A stretch of DNA of 64,000 nt from Gonocerus acuteangulatus (lineage: Eukaryota; Arthropoda; Insecta; Hemiptera; Coreidae): the NCBI GenBank assembly GCA_946811695.1, contig OX328132.1, forward strand, positions 123,151,406 to 123,215,405. Reading direction: 5' to 3'. Of this stretch, positions 42,913 to 52,939 are shown piece by piece (within the stretch, counting starts at the first letter, position 1; each line of letters begins with the position of its first letter). The notes below the pieces were generated by a model. That model did no database searches. It saw only the letters and a list, made by a program, of their open reading frames with translations, and was not told the origin of the DNA. The position numbers and the translations under genes are program-made.

Positions 42913-42947
42913 GGCGCACGGTAGTGCGCCAGGCCAAGTTCCGGCCT
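42913..42947. repeat. Two adjacent GC-rich hairpins at the satellite edge
   Basis: ggcgcac-ggta-gtgcgcc (42913-42930) is a perfect 7-bp stem. Directly after it aggcc-aagttcc-ggcct (42931-42947) is a perfect 5-bp stem. Such subterminal hairpins are typical of rolling-circle transposon ends. Whether they belong to the array is inference. Confidence 0.8.
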
Positions 42948-43439
42948 AAGCATACTGTGTGTATATTACAGGAGGTCTTAGAGCCGATTTTTACCCTCTC
43001 ATAACTTTCAACCAGGTAAAGATAAAGTTATGAAATTTTACACAGGTATTATACTACTAGATGTAAGTGAAACTGGAAATTTTCATAATTCTACATCGAA
43101 TAGTATCTGAGATATAAGCGATCGAAAATCGGGATTTATAGGACTCACTCACTCACTGACTCATCAAAATTATTAGGCACTTTCCATGATGCTAGAGACT
43201 TGAAATTTTGCATGAAGATAGATATGAAGACGTTATTAAAGGAAAAAATCGAAAAATCGCGAAAAGTTGTGTTTGACTCCGCTTCCGGGGCGGGGCGTGC
43301 CAGTTTTGTACTTCCTTCGGAAACCCATCATTACGTCCGAAACCCATGATGTGGGGTATCAAATGAATTGTCTCGGTATGAAGAACCAATATTTGATGTT
43401 TTAAGAAACAATTAGACGCATATAGGGTCGGTAAAAATC
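42948..43439. other. Noncoding, partly repeated
   Basis: Contains agagccgatttttaccc and attctacatcgaatag, related to the 6870-7070 stretch. The part 43325-43425 (catgatgtggggtatcaaat, gaagaaccaatatttgatg) recurs at 44095-44175. The two copies flank the 123-bp repeat. Confidence 0.6.
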
Positions 43440-44035
43440 TTATACCAGCTGTCTGTCTGTATGTTTGTTCCTCTTACAAATCCGTACCGTTTGACCGATT
43501 TTGACCAAACTTGGGACACAGGTGGGTCTTGATACGGGGAGAATCATAGGCTAGTCAAAATCGTCTATCAGCTGTCTGTCTGCGTGTTTGTTCCTTACAC
43601 AAATTCACACCATTTGGCCGATTTTGACCAAACTTGGCACACAGGTAGGCCTTGGTCCGGGAATGCACTAGGCTAGGTAAAAAAGGTCTTTCAGCTGTCT
43701 GTCTGCATGTTTGTTCCTTGCACAAATTCACACCATTTGACCGATTTTGACCAAACTTGGCACACAGGTAGGCCTTGGTCCGGGGAATGCACTAGGCTAG
43801 GTAAAAAAGGTCTTTCAGCTGTCTGTCTGCATGTTTGTTCCTTGCACAAATTCACACCATTTGACCGATTTTGACCAAACTTGGCACACAGGTAGGCCTT
43901 GGTCCGGGGAATGCACTAGGCTAGGTAAAAAAGGTCTTTCAGCTGTCGTCTGTATGTTTCTTCCTTATACAAATTCACACCGTTTGGCCAAGTTTGACCA
44001 AACTTGGCACACAGGTAGGTCTTGATACGGGAGTG
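43440..44035 (+). repeat. Tandem repeat, 123-bp unit, 5 copies, H2-related
   Basis: Units start agctgtctgtctgcatgttt at 43447, 43570, 43693, 43817 and 43941 and contain ttgaccgattttgaccaaac and ttggcacacaggtagg. This is the first part of the H2 Helitron-like element, amplified in tandem. Confidence 0.93.
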
Positions 44036-44189
44036 CCATATTACCTATGACGTTTTCTACTATTTGTTCCATCGAAATGCCATCATTCCTTCTGAAACCC
44101 ATCATGTGGGGTATCAAATGAATCGTCTTGGTAAGGAGAACCTATATTTGATGTATTAAAAAACATTTCGACGCATCTTAATAAAAAAA

Positions 44190-44640
44190 GTTGTGACTTC
44201 TTTCATAAATGTAGTAAATAAAGTCGTAGGGGTTCACTACATAATATACTTCAAAGCAGATACTAAGTTTTTCAAATTCGAGCCATCTAAATTACTAAGT
44301 TTAGGATCACAAACCCAAAATGTATCGTCTTTGTTCTTATATTTTTCTTGAAGGCCTTCTGCACTTTCCCTATTGTGATATTTATCCTCGGGATAAGGTT
44401 CCTGTGTTTTACAGTGTAATAAGTTTAGTTAAGAGAGCAATCAATTTGTCCTCTAGAGTAATGTCATCTGGAAGAGCTTCTAACTTTTCTAGTCTAGTGA
44501 TTAGATGTATGTAGGTTGATTATTGGTGTCAAATATCAAGCATTAAGGATAACCTTATGCAGAATCCAAAGACCCTGGTTTTATATGAAGTACAAAAGCC
44601 AGTAGGTATGCGGCAACTAAATTCTATTTAATACTTAGAA
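44190..44640 (-). other. Possible retroelement gag-like scrap
   Basis: The minus strand at about 44400-44515 reads HLITRLEKLEALPDDITLED, then KLIALLTKLITL, followed by stops. The pattern resembles the gag region of copia-type elements (leucine-rich, DDITLEDK...LL). Too short and single for a firm call. Confidence 0.25.
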
Positions 44641-44652
44641 AAAAGTAATGAG

Positions 44653-45047
44653 ATCCCCAAAAAACATAAATGTGAAATAGAGGCCAAGTTCCTGCCCCCA
44701 CAAAGAAACACTCCCTTCCTCAAAAATATCCCCTCCTAAAACCCCCCAAAAACGCCTTACCATTCTACACTCCAAAAAATTAGTATGAGTTGGTGTATCT
44801 TTACTGTTCTTAGTAAGTAACTATGAGGTCTTCCAAGAAATGAACTTGGACATTTGTTTTTGTATCATCTCTTGTATTGGCAAATATTTTTGGTTGAATT
44901 AATACACCAACTCACTACTTTTTTGGAGTGTAGAATGGTAAGGCGTTTTTGGGGGGTTTTAGGAGGGGATATTTTTGAGGAAGGGAGTGTTTCTTTGTGG
45001 GGGCAGGAACTTGGCCTCTATTTCACATTTATGTTTTTTTTGGGGAT
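44653..45047. repeat. Palindrome with about 150-bp arms
   Basis: The left arm (atccccaaaaaacataaatg, gaggccaagttcctgccccc, ttaccattctacactccaaa) is repeated inverted up to 45047. Divergence is minimal. The spacer of about 90 bp (44810-44900) is unrelated to the arms. A 69-codon frame in the right arm is not supported as a gene. Confidence 0.92.
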
Positions 45048-45427
45048 TAGTTATTATTATTGAACATCAGACTATTTCACAAGATTCTTAATCTCAATTA
45101 AGGATTCCTGTTGTAAGGAATGGATTTTTGTGTAACTTTCCTCCCATACCTCCTCCCTCTCTGGATGAACATTTTCCAAGAGTAATATCTTCTAAAACGT
45201 AAGAAGGAATCTCTCTTCTAATTCCCCACGAAAGGGACCACCTGGGCCAATGAGATAAAAGGACAAGGGCGAAATACTTAAGAGAAAGGAGAGCTTAAGT
45301 TGAAATAAGCCGAGCAGAGGGAAAGAGATAAAAGTCTTAAGCGGCTACTTGAAACCCTCCAGGTAATGTCCAACTCATTTCAACCAAAAACTCCTTCTGT
45401 AGCCATCTTCATAATTTAAAAAAAAAA
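45048..45427. other. No gene recognised
   Basis: Non-repetitive mixed sequence without a supported frame. Confidence 0.35.
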
Positions 45428-45480
45428 GTCCGACTCGCAGGAACTGCAGCATCTTAGCGCGGTTCCGTTCAGTGCCATTT
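45428..45480 (-). mobile_element. Family K hairpin end
   Basis: gtccgactcgcaggaactgc, then agcatcttagcgcggttccg: the cleanest example of the terminal hairpin (cgcag-gaa-ctgc) followed by the gcgcggttcc motif. Confidence 0.75.
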
Positions 45481-45709
45481 GATAAGCTTAGAAAAGAAAT
45501 AAACTTATTTTTTTTTATATATCTCGTGAAAATTGTCAAAATCCTCTCGAACATCTCGAATAAAAGTGATATTAAGGCGTCAGGGACACCGACAGTAGCT
45601 AAATTTTACACAGAAGCGGAAATTACAGAATCTGGCTCTCATTCTAAAGCAAAGGTCTATAAATCAATACAAAATATGCCTAATAAAGCCTTTCTAGTGG
45701 ATACAGAAG

Positions 45710-45960
45710 CATGGGCGTATATGAGGGGGGGGGGCTGAGGGGGCTGCAGCCCCTCCCGAAATTTTGAATTGATGATAAAAACTTCTCGTAAAACCCTTAA
45801 AAATAAATTAAATAAGATCACTTAGTTCATAAAACATATTTTATTTTACGTGTAATAGCGTTTTAGTTGCCTAAAACTATTCCAAGCTCTAAATATTTAG
45901 TATTCCATACCCTGGAAATGGTCTCAGCCCCCCCCGAAATTGTTTTTATATACGCCCATG
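45710..45960. mobile_element. hAT-like MITE, copy 2, intact ends
   Basis: 251 bp starting catgggcgtatatgaggg and ending ttatatacgcccatg, a 14-bp inverted end pair. The target duplication tacagaag occurs at 45702-45709 and 45961-45968. An 8-bp duplication is the signature of hAT-type transposition. Subtermini are G-rich and C-rich. Noncoding, so it would need a transposase in trans. Confidence 0.92.
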
Positions 45961-45968
45961 TACAGAAG

Positions 45969-47014
45969 GATCAAGAAGAAGTACACAAGATTGAGAAGAA
46001 TACCCTGCCTAATATAGCCTATATAGAATAATATGCCGAATAAAACCTATCTAGTTAATACACAAGGACAAATAAAAGTCTTGACGAATAACAAGTCAAG
46101 AAAAAAAACTTTATTTAACAAAATAAAACAAAGTTTAGTTGCCCAACTAAAATAGAATAATATATCTAATTAAGTCTATGAAGTAGACACAAATGGACCA
46201 AAAACAAGTCTTGTGTAATATTGTTTTTTTTCTAATTAAATACTTTTTTTCAATATTTAGTATATAACCTTTGTTGAAAACTATTGATTGCTAATTGATG
46301 AATCGGTTTACAACTAAGTAGTCTTTATGAATATTTAGTATATAACCTATGTTTGGATCTGTGTTTTTGGGGTGCTCTCCGCCTAGGCTTTGTATTTGTG
46401 TCGGCAGATACCTGGGGTATATTTACAGCTCTTGAGGATTAACTCTTAGCAGGTAAATTTCCTGCGGACCTTCTGCTTCTACGGGCATTGAACCGCAAGA
46501 AGTAATCCTCCGTCCTCGGTTCTTAACTATGTAGACTCGCTAATGTTATCCAATCTTAGATACATCGTATTTAAAATCCACAGCAAAAACACGACATTTC
46601 ATCAGAATCCCCTGCTGAATAAAACTTATATAGAATAATATGCAAAATAAAGCCTATCTAGTGGATAAAAATAGAGGAAAAAAGCCGTTCGTGGTGGTAG
46701 AAAATCTTAAAAGTATTTCGCTCAGAAATCTCCGAAATATTGTCACTAATTTTACGTATCCTGTTTTATAGCCAAATAGATTTATATTCTATAATCAATA
46801 AGAAAAACCTACTAACAATAAAAAACTATGGGTAACAGATGAAAATAGGGAATACCAAGAATAATTCTAAAGAACGAAATCAACAACAGTACTGTAATCT
46901 AGATATTCATACGGCATCTTCGAATTCTAAGAAACAAAATATTGATTCTAATTATACGTATCCTGTTTTATTGACAAATACATTTGGCTACTATAAGCAA
47001 TTAAAAACACTAGG
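45969..47014. other. No gene; diverged short repeats
   Basis: Related phrases ataatatgccgaataaaacc and ataatatgcaaaataaagcc (near 46030 and 46628) and tctagtggata show an old dispersed or tandem repeat. The element with the HTH fragment at 47.0 kb may have begun here. Confidence 0.45.
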
Positions 47015-47092
47015 GAATATGCCAAAGAACTCGGAGTAGGAGCCTCGACAGTTTCAAGACATTTGAAGGAAATCGACAAATCCAAAACTGAC
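47015..47092 (+). pseudogene. pogo/CENP-B-type helix-turn-helix fragment
   Basis: Plus frame: REYAKELGVGASTVSRHLKE, then IDKSKTD, ending at a stop some 15 codons later. The A-K-E-L-G-V-G-x-S-T-V-S pattern is the recognition half of the psq/CENP-B N-terminal HTH found in pogo/Tigger transposases. The rest of the transposase is not seen. An isolated HTH from another family cannot be excluded. Confidence 0.45.
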
Positions 47093-47229
47093 ATTTCATA
47101 CGGTACAGCCTGTTATATTTTTAACAATGAATTGCTTTTCTTATTTTAATTAATCTGTTTTATTGTCAAATACATTATCCTACTATAACCAATGAAAAAA
47201 CAACAAGGTATAAAAACAATCAAGAAGAA
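47093..47229. other. AT-rich, nothing recognised
   Basis: Short stretch between the HTH fragment and family K. Confidence 0.3.
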
Positions 47230-47862
47230 CAGTTCGAATAAGCGAAATCAATTACTTTAAAGTTTTAAGCACTTATTTCTCCGATTGACATCGCCTAATC
47301 AAAACTTTCATTAGAACCTTTTTTGTAGAGCATTTAGTAAGCTTTCCAATGGTATCCTTCCGTTTCCCAAGATTCTTAACCTTTTTCGTGATATTAGGGA
47401 AAGTATACAAAGTTACCAAAACTTTTTTATGTCTGTTAATAAAATATTTTATTCTAACCCTTCCTTAGCTCCAAACGCAACCAAAATTTCAACATATTAG
47501 TTTTAATGAAAGTAGAAGATGCAGTAAATGTTTCAACTGAATCCCATGATTCTAAGTACCCAAACCAAAAACGGCATTCAAAAATTATTTTTTCAGTTTT
47601 CTCAAAAACGGTTAAAGCTATCGCCTTGAAAATGGTTTCATTCGTTTTCCTAGCCCAAGAAGCCTATAAAACGAGTACTTACAAGCTTATGAACTCAAAA
47701 ACTTAAGCGTTACGATATTTGCGCGAATTTCGCCCCAAACGCCATCTTCCAGTGGGCGGATTTTGCTGTTTAACGAACTTGACCTTTCAAATTGGACGAC
47801 AGATTTTTGTACCAAATTTCATCAAAATCGGACCATCAGGGAAGCCAGAAATGAGCGTACAG

Positions 47863-47956
<94 letters not shown>

Positions 47957-48095
47957 CAAATTTGAACCACCGTTATTTTCGGTCTCTAGGTGTTCTGAAA
48001 CGCGAAATTTTCTAGTCGGCACTTCCGGATTGTTTCATTGTATCAACCCTATAAGCGGGGTTCCTCCCTATGGGGGAGGGAGGAACCGCGCTAAA
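47230..48095 (+). mobile_element. Family K copy with internal (TA)n
   Basis: Carries the K interior (ttctccgattgacatcgcct, caaacgcaaccaaaattt, gggcggattttgctgttt, aaaatcggaccatc), a TA run at 47868-47957, then the K end (caaatttgaaccaccgttat, tctagtcggcacttccgg, gaaccgcgctaaaaag). It shows the (TA)n tract lying inside the element, between interior and end. Confidence 0.75.
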
Positions 48096-48109
48096 AAGTA
48101 AATATGAAT

Positions 48110-48437
48110 GAAAAAAATACAAAATTTTGTATAAATTTGCTTATATAATATACAAAACAAAAACCGTTTTCTCGAAAACGGTTAAAGCTATCGCCTTAAA
48201 AATACTTCCAATTGTTTTCCTAGGCCAAGGGCCTATAAAACGAGTACTTACAAGCATATGATGTAAGCGTACGATTTTTTTCGCGCGAATTTTGCTCCAA
48301 AAACCATGTTCCGGTGGACGGATTCTGCTGGTTAATGAACTTGACCTTTCAAATAAGACAACAGATTTTTGTATCAAATTTCATCAAAATCATGCCATTA
48401 TTCACTGAGATATAGCGCGAACAGACAAAAATATAAA
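48110..48437 (+). mobile_element. Family K interior fragment
   Basis: Repeats the phrases gttttctcgaaaacggtta, gcctataaaacgagtactta and ttcatcaaaatcatgcc of the preceding copy, so two K copies lie in direct orientation. Confidence 0.7.
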
Positions 48438-48441
48438 CACA

Positions 48442-48640
48442 CAGGGTGGCCCAGATAAGCGGGCCACAAGTGAAATAACTACTAAACGGTTGGACATATC
48501 AAAATGTTTTGAAGGAGCAAAGTTCTAGTTCTCGCTAAGGCCTATAAAACAATGGCCTTGGAACTCAGAAAATCTCTCTTCTAAGGGCTCAAAAAGGCCT
48601 TTAAAGGGAAGGGTGCCCTCTTTACCCATATGTCGCATTA
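48442..48640 (+). mobile_element. CAGGGTGGCCC-ended element, left part
   Basis: Reads cagggtggcccagataagcg, then ggccacaagtgaaataacta and ctaaacggtt. A second copy begins at 63872. Only left ends are seen. The end motif relates it to the other CAGGGTG foldback families. Confidence 0.65.
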
Positions 48641-48645
48641 CATTT

Positions 48646-49465
48646 TTAGCGCGGTTCCTCCCTATCTCCATAGGGAGAACCCGCTTATGAGGTTGACCTC
48701 ACGACGCAATCCAGAAGTGCCGACTAGAAACTTTCACGTTTCAGACCCTATAGATCACAAAAATATAGGTGGCCCAAGCAAGCTCAAAAATGGTCTGATT
48801 TTGATAAAATTTGGTACAAAAATCTGTCGTCTCATTTGAAAGGTCAAGTTTGTTAACCAGCAGAATCCGCCCACTGGAAGACAGTGTTTGGGGCGAAATT
48901 CGCGCAAAAAAAAATCGTAACGCTTACGTTCTTGAGTTCATATGCTTGCAGGTACTTGTTTTATATGTTTCCTAACGTGGGAAAACGAATGAAACCATTT
49001 TCAAGGCGATATCTCTAACCGTTTCTGAGAAAAAAGGAATCAATGTTTTTGTAAATGATTATTTTTTTTTTTTTTGTGGGTACATAGAATCGCTGGATTC
49101 AATTGAAATATTGTCTAAATCTTGGAAATTAATCCCAACTAATATGTTTAAATGTTGGTTATATTTGGTATGTATGGAAGTATGCGAAAAAAAATATTTT
49201 ATTAATAGACATAAAAAGTTGTGGGATCTTTATACATTTTTCGTAAATATCTCGATAACGGTTGGGAAATCGTGGTAAGTGGAAGGTGACCATTCGAATG
49301 CTTACTAAATTCTCTACAAAAAAGATTCTGAAGCAATATTCGATGGGGCAACGTCAATCAGAGATATTAAAATTGAAAAAGTGTTTGTATTTTTGCTAAT
49401 CTCCATTTCTTTGATATGTATGTAACCGCGCTAACATGACGCAGTTCCTGCGAGTCGGAATTTTT
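48646..49465 (-). mobile_element. Family K, full-length copy (about 820 bp)
   Basis: Left end ttttagcgcggttcctccct, right end aaccgcgctaacatgacgca followed by gttcctgcgagtcgga. Interior as in other copies. No (TA)n is present here. The end pair (gcgcggtt ... aaccgcgc) and the one-sided hairpin define the family. Confidence 0.8.
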
Positions 49466-49689
49466 TGTTCTGTAGCTGTTTTAGCATGAGAGTCGGCCAA
49501 CGAACTTTTCCCTAAGTCTTCGTGACCTTTTAGCCACTGAATTTGACTGTGAATTAAGTGCATTTGACTGACTGTGAAAGGAAGCCTTTTGACTGTCCTG
49601 TCGGGTTGCGTACAGTGTGCTGTGGTGTTGTGTGTAGTGTATTGTGGGGTTTTGTCTTCTCCCAACCAGGAAGAGCCGGTTTTTAACAA
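49466..49689 (-). pseudogene. LINE RNase H scrap
   Basis: Minus strand: HSQIQWLKGHEDLGKSSLAD followed by SHAKTA. The QW.KGHEDL...LADS.AK pattern is the last RNase H box, with its terminal Asp, of an I- or R1-type LINE. Nothing upstream is recognisable. Confidence is limited by length. Confidence 0.45.
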
Positions 49690-49725
49690 AGATAAAGTAT
49701 AATAATTATTTTCTAGAATGGATTA

Positions 49726-49875
49726 AATTGTGTAAAAAGGCATTCAAGATTTAATCAAAAGATTTACAAACATCTAATTGTGTAAAAAGGCATTCAAGAT
49801 TTAATCACAAGATTTACAAACATCTAATTGTGTAAAAAGGCATTCAAGATTTAATCAAAAGATTTACAAACATAT
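49726..49875. repeat. Tandem repeat, 50-bp unit, 3 copies
   Basis: attgtgtaaaaaggcattca, then agatttaatcaaaagattta, spaced exactly 50 bp (49726, 49776, 49826). Confidence 0.95.
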
Positions 49876-50379
49876 ACTGAACTTATACTGAAACAAAAGA
49901 ATAAATATTGCAATTATGTTGAGGATTTACATTTAAATTATATTTAAAAATTTAATTTGGGATTCCCCACAGAATTTTTTTTTTTTTTATTTGTGGAAAT
50001 TATTAGAACAAAATAACAGAGAAATTTAAATAGTAGCTGAAAAAAACTCGATCTGGTTGAATGATCAACGTTCTCTCTTCTCATGCGTTAAATTCTACAA
50101 AGAACCTTTTATATAATAGGACAGCATTACAGTGAATCTCGTCAAAATATTTTAAATTAACGACAAACTCAGAACTATAATAAAAATAATAATTACTCTG
50201 ATGATATTAGACACAAATAGGAAAGGGAACTTGACGACTTCTTGATTATAAATAAAATACTCATTAACAAAGATATAGGACTTTTAAAATCTGCCAAACA
50301 TATAACGAACTCCCACATTCTTGAACAACAAAGAGACAAGGAAACTAAAATTAAATTAGAATCTTTGAGAGGTAATCGT
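49876..50379. other. AT-rich, no gene recognised
   Basis: No supported frame or element end. Confidence 0.35.
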
Positions 50380-50462
50380 TGGCCGTTGAGGATGCGAAGG
50401 TAGGGATTGTCAGGGTTCGGTCTTTATTTATTAATAAAACTACATTTTACATGTGAAAATGG
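50380..50462. repeat. Short dispersed repeat, inverse copy of 3343-3425
   Basis: ggatgcgaaggtagggattg, then tcagggttcggtc and ttaataaaactacatttta are the reverse complement of the earlier copy. Confidence 0.6.
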
Positions 50463-50539
50463 TTTTATTGCATGTTAGAAAAAAAAATCTTGTGAGGGAA
50501 TTAATGTTAGCTCGACCCCCTTTTCAAGCCTCTATATAC

Positions 50540-50622
50540 TGCACTATAGCCTACGACACTCCACGGATCAAGACCGTCTTGGGTGGAAATTATGGTCAAA
50601 ATCGGTCAAACTGTGTGGTTTT
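50540..50622 (-). mobile_element. H2 Helitron-like fragment
   Basis: Inverse of the H2 phrases: ggtcaaaatcggtcaaactg and ggatcaagaccgtcttggg. It ends where a LINE 3' tail begins. A related inverse fragment lies at 52170-52270, on the other side of that LINE. Confidence 0.6.
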
Positions 50623-50839
50623 TTTTTGTTTTTGTTTTTCGCGTGCCAGCTTTTTAGCCATTAACGCCAGTAAAGAGGGCGATATTTATGAGTTTGGTTT
50701 TGCGAAGTTATGGAATTGATTTTATTTTTGCCAAGTTAAATTGTTTATGTTAATTTGAATAATGATAATTCTTTAAGTTGAAGATGGAGATGGGGAAATA
50801 TATGCCTATTTGTATGCTATGGTTGAAAACTATCGATGC

Positions 50840-51404
50840 CCCCCACCGGGCGACCCGCCCAGACCCTTGCGTTGGAGGACAGGCGCTGGCGGGCTGCTCT
50901 CTACAGTAGACTATAATACTTCAGAGCAGCAGACTCTCGTGGGGAGTGTGCACATGCCTGTTCCGTTCTCAGTCCCCCCGAGTCCGTAGTCTAACACGAC
51001 CCAGAGCACCAGACAGCCCCGACCACCGGCCAAGACCCGCCCAGACCCTTTCCGGCCGGCAGACTTTGGCGGGCTGCTCTCTACAGAAAGACTATAACAC
51101 TTCAGAGCGGCAGACTCTCGTGGGGAGTGTGCACGTGCCTGTTCCATTCACAGTCACCCCGAGTCCGAGGTCTAACACGACCCAGAGCACCAGCCAACGC
51201 CGCACACCCGCCAAGACCCGCGCAGACCCTTTCCGGCCGGCAGACTTTGGCGGGCTGCTCTCTACAGAAAGACTATAACACTTCAGAGCAGCAGACTCTC
51301 GTGGGGAGTGTGCACGTGCCTGTTCCATTCACAGTCACCCCGCGTCCGTGGTCTAATACGACCCAGAGCACCAGACAGCCCCGACCACCGGAACCCGGTA
51401 ATGC
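50840..51404. repeat. GC-rich tandem repeat, 180-181-bp unit, 3 copies
   Basis: Units contain gggctgctctctacag (50893, 51073, 51253), cagactctcgtggggagtgt and cagacccttt. G+C is far above the surroundings and CpG is frequent. Frames of 78-110 codons occur on both strands and reflect the lack of AT-rich stops rather than coding. Confidence 0.92.
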
Positions 51405-51421
51405 CACCGATATACAGAAGT

Positions 51422-52050
51422 CTATATTCTGCTAATTGATCCAGTCTCTCTAATAATATTCATTAAATTGATTACAAACTCTGCATTATTGCCAAGAATT
51501 TTGCCTATAGTTTTGTATATTTTGTGCTTGATTCTTAAGTTGCCATAAAATGGACATTCCGTCAAGATATGTTTGACAGTGACGGGTGTCCCACAAGTGT
51601 CACAGATGAGGAGATTGTCTTTAGACATATGGTAGGAGTGGGTGAAACGATTGTGCCCTATACGAAGTCTTGCCAAAACCACTTCTGTTCTCCTATTCTC
51701 ACTCGTGGATGTCAACCAATGTTTCGTGCTGGTCTGTATTTCTCTAAGTTTATTCTCAGTTGTATCCAACCATAAAGAGTTCCACGACTGCATTATTTTT
51801 TCCTTGATAAATTTTGCCATGTCTTCTTTATACACTTCCATAGCTGCTCTATCAGCCTCCTCGTTTCCAGGAATGCCACATTGCCCTGGTACCCAAATAA
51901 AATGAACTTTTATGTTATTACAGGCAAGAAATGTCAAGGTTTCTTGCATTTCTATGATCAGTGGGTTCCTTGGTTGTGATTTTGAAATTGATAGCAGAGC
52001 AGAGAGTGAGCCAGTGTAAATGGCAACTGTATTTGAATTTAGAACTATTT
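51422..52050 (-). pseudogene. I-type LINE ORF2, RNase H and zinc-knuckle remnant
   Basis: Minus strand: VAIYTGSLSALLSI (the TDS box with Asp changed to Gly), then IKVHFIWVPGQCGIPGNEEA, DRAAMEVYKEDM, RRTEVVLARLRIGHNRFTHS and ICDTCGTPVTVKHILTECPF. RNase H degrades the RNA strand during LINE copying. The CxxC...H...C knuckle follows as in the intact ORF2 at 55.0 kb, with about 40% identity by eye. Open to its natural stop but catalytically damaged and cut on the right by microsatellite. Confidence 0.88.
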
Positions 52051-52071
52051 CATGAAGTGATTTATATAGTG

Positions 52072-52074
<3 letters not shown>

Positions 52075-52117
<43 letters not shown>
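52075..52117. repeat. Microsatellite (TA)n
   Basis: TA run at the truncation point of the LINE. Confidence 0.96.
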
Positions 52118-52120
<3 letters not shown>

Positions 52121-52169
52121 AAAGTTCTGCAGTATATATTGAGCTAATTGGATTTGTATTAGGAACAAA

Positions 52170-52270
52170 CAGCTGATAGACTATTTTGACCTAACCTATG
52201 ACACTCCCAGGATTAAGAAGTGCCTGTTTGCCAAGTTCAGTCAAAACCAGTCAAACGATGTGGATTTGTA
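52170..52270 (-). mobile_element. H2 Helitron-like fragment
   Basis: Inverse of H2: ttttgacctaacctatgaca, gccaagttcagtcaaaacca and gtcaaacgatgtggatttgt, diverged. Confidence 0.5.
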
Positions 52271-52302
52271 TATGGTACAACGTGGTAGAAGAGTTAATTC
52301 TA

Positions 52303-52304
<2 letters not shown>

Positions 52305-52368
<64 letters not shown>

Positions 52369-52370
52369 GT
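52305..52370. repeat. Microsatellite (TA)n
   Basis: TA run with one CA interruption. Confidence 0.96.
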
Positions 52371-52849
52371 AATGTAGATACCCAGAGCAAAATGTCTACA
52401 TAAAACGTGGATATTCTGGCTAAGATGGTTTATTTTATTAGAATCCGAATTTGAAATATATTTATCCTCGATGTGGTTTTTGAGAAGGAAAATCTGAAAT
52501 AAAAGGCTAAGCCGTCTCACAGAACTGGGATTATTTCGGCTTAAGTCTGCGATTTCTGATGTTCTCTTTCGGATTGCTGTTTTCTTTTCTGCAAGTATTT
52601 CCCTGTCACTTATCTCTTCCTTAATCTTCAATTAGCAATTCCCCTCCTTAGCCATTATAATTACACCGGTCTGCAAAATTTAACTTTTGGTCTGAGGGTT
52701 TTTATTTTAATATGTCATTATCCCTAATTTGAGTGTGCTGGATCAGAATATGTACTTAGTTTTTCTCCATTACGTACCAATTTTTCACAATACCGGAAAT
52801 ATTAAATATACATTTTTATACTAGCTTCTATTGCATTTATATTATATCT
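52371..52849. other. No gene supported
   Basis: A minus-strand frame (52251-52631) is charged at its start (MKIKEEISDREILAEKK) and runs into microsatellite. No family is recognised. It could be a scrap of coding sequence. Confidence 0.3.
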
Positions 52850-52850
52850 A

Positions 52851-52935
<85 letters not shown>
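52850..52935. repeat. Microsatellite (TA)n
   Basis: TA run with CA interruptions, abutting the H2 start. Confidence 0.96.

Positions 52936-52938
<3 letters not shown>

Positions 52939-52939
<1 letters not shown>

Larger units (their letters stand above)
50623..52074 (-). mobile_element. I-type LINE, 3' part with tandem-repeat 3' UTR
   Basis: From right to left on the minus strand: RNase H and zinc-knuckle coding remnant (52050-51422), a GC-rich 180-bp tandem repeat (51404-50840), then 3' sequence and the tail ggcgttaatggc...ggcacgc (50664-50640) with an A-rich end (50639-50623). The right side is cut by a TA run at 52075. The same tail type follows a LINE remnant at 35.1 kb, which ties the parts into one element. 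Confidence 0.65.

Noticed and set aside
44790..44905. snRNA or microRNA precursor in the palindrome spacer
   Set aside because: No conserved snRNA motif; the hairpin is much longer than a microRNA precursor.
50946..51435. GC-rich overlapping frames of 78-110 codons as genes or a CpG island promoter
   Set aside because: Three-copy 180-bp repeat; frames exist on both strands; no adjacent host exon.
51569..51905. Plus-strand frames over 51.57-51.91 kb
   Set aside because: Antisense shadows of the LINE RNase H remnant on the minus strand.
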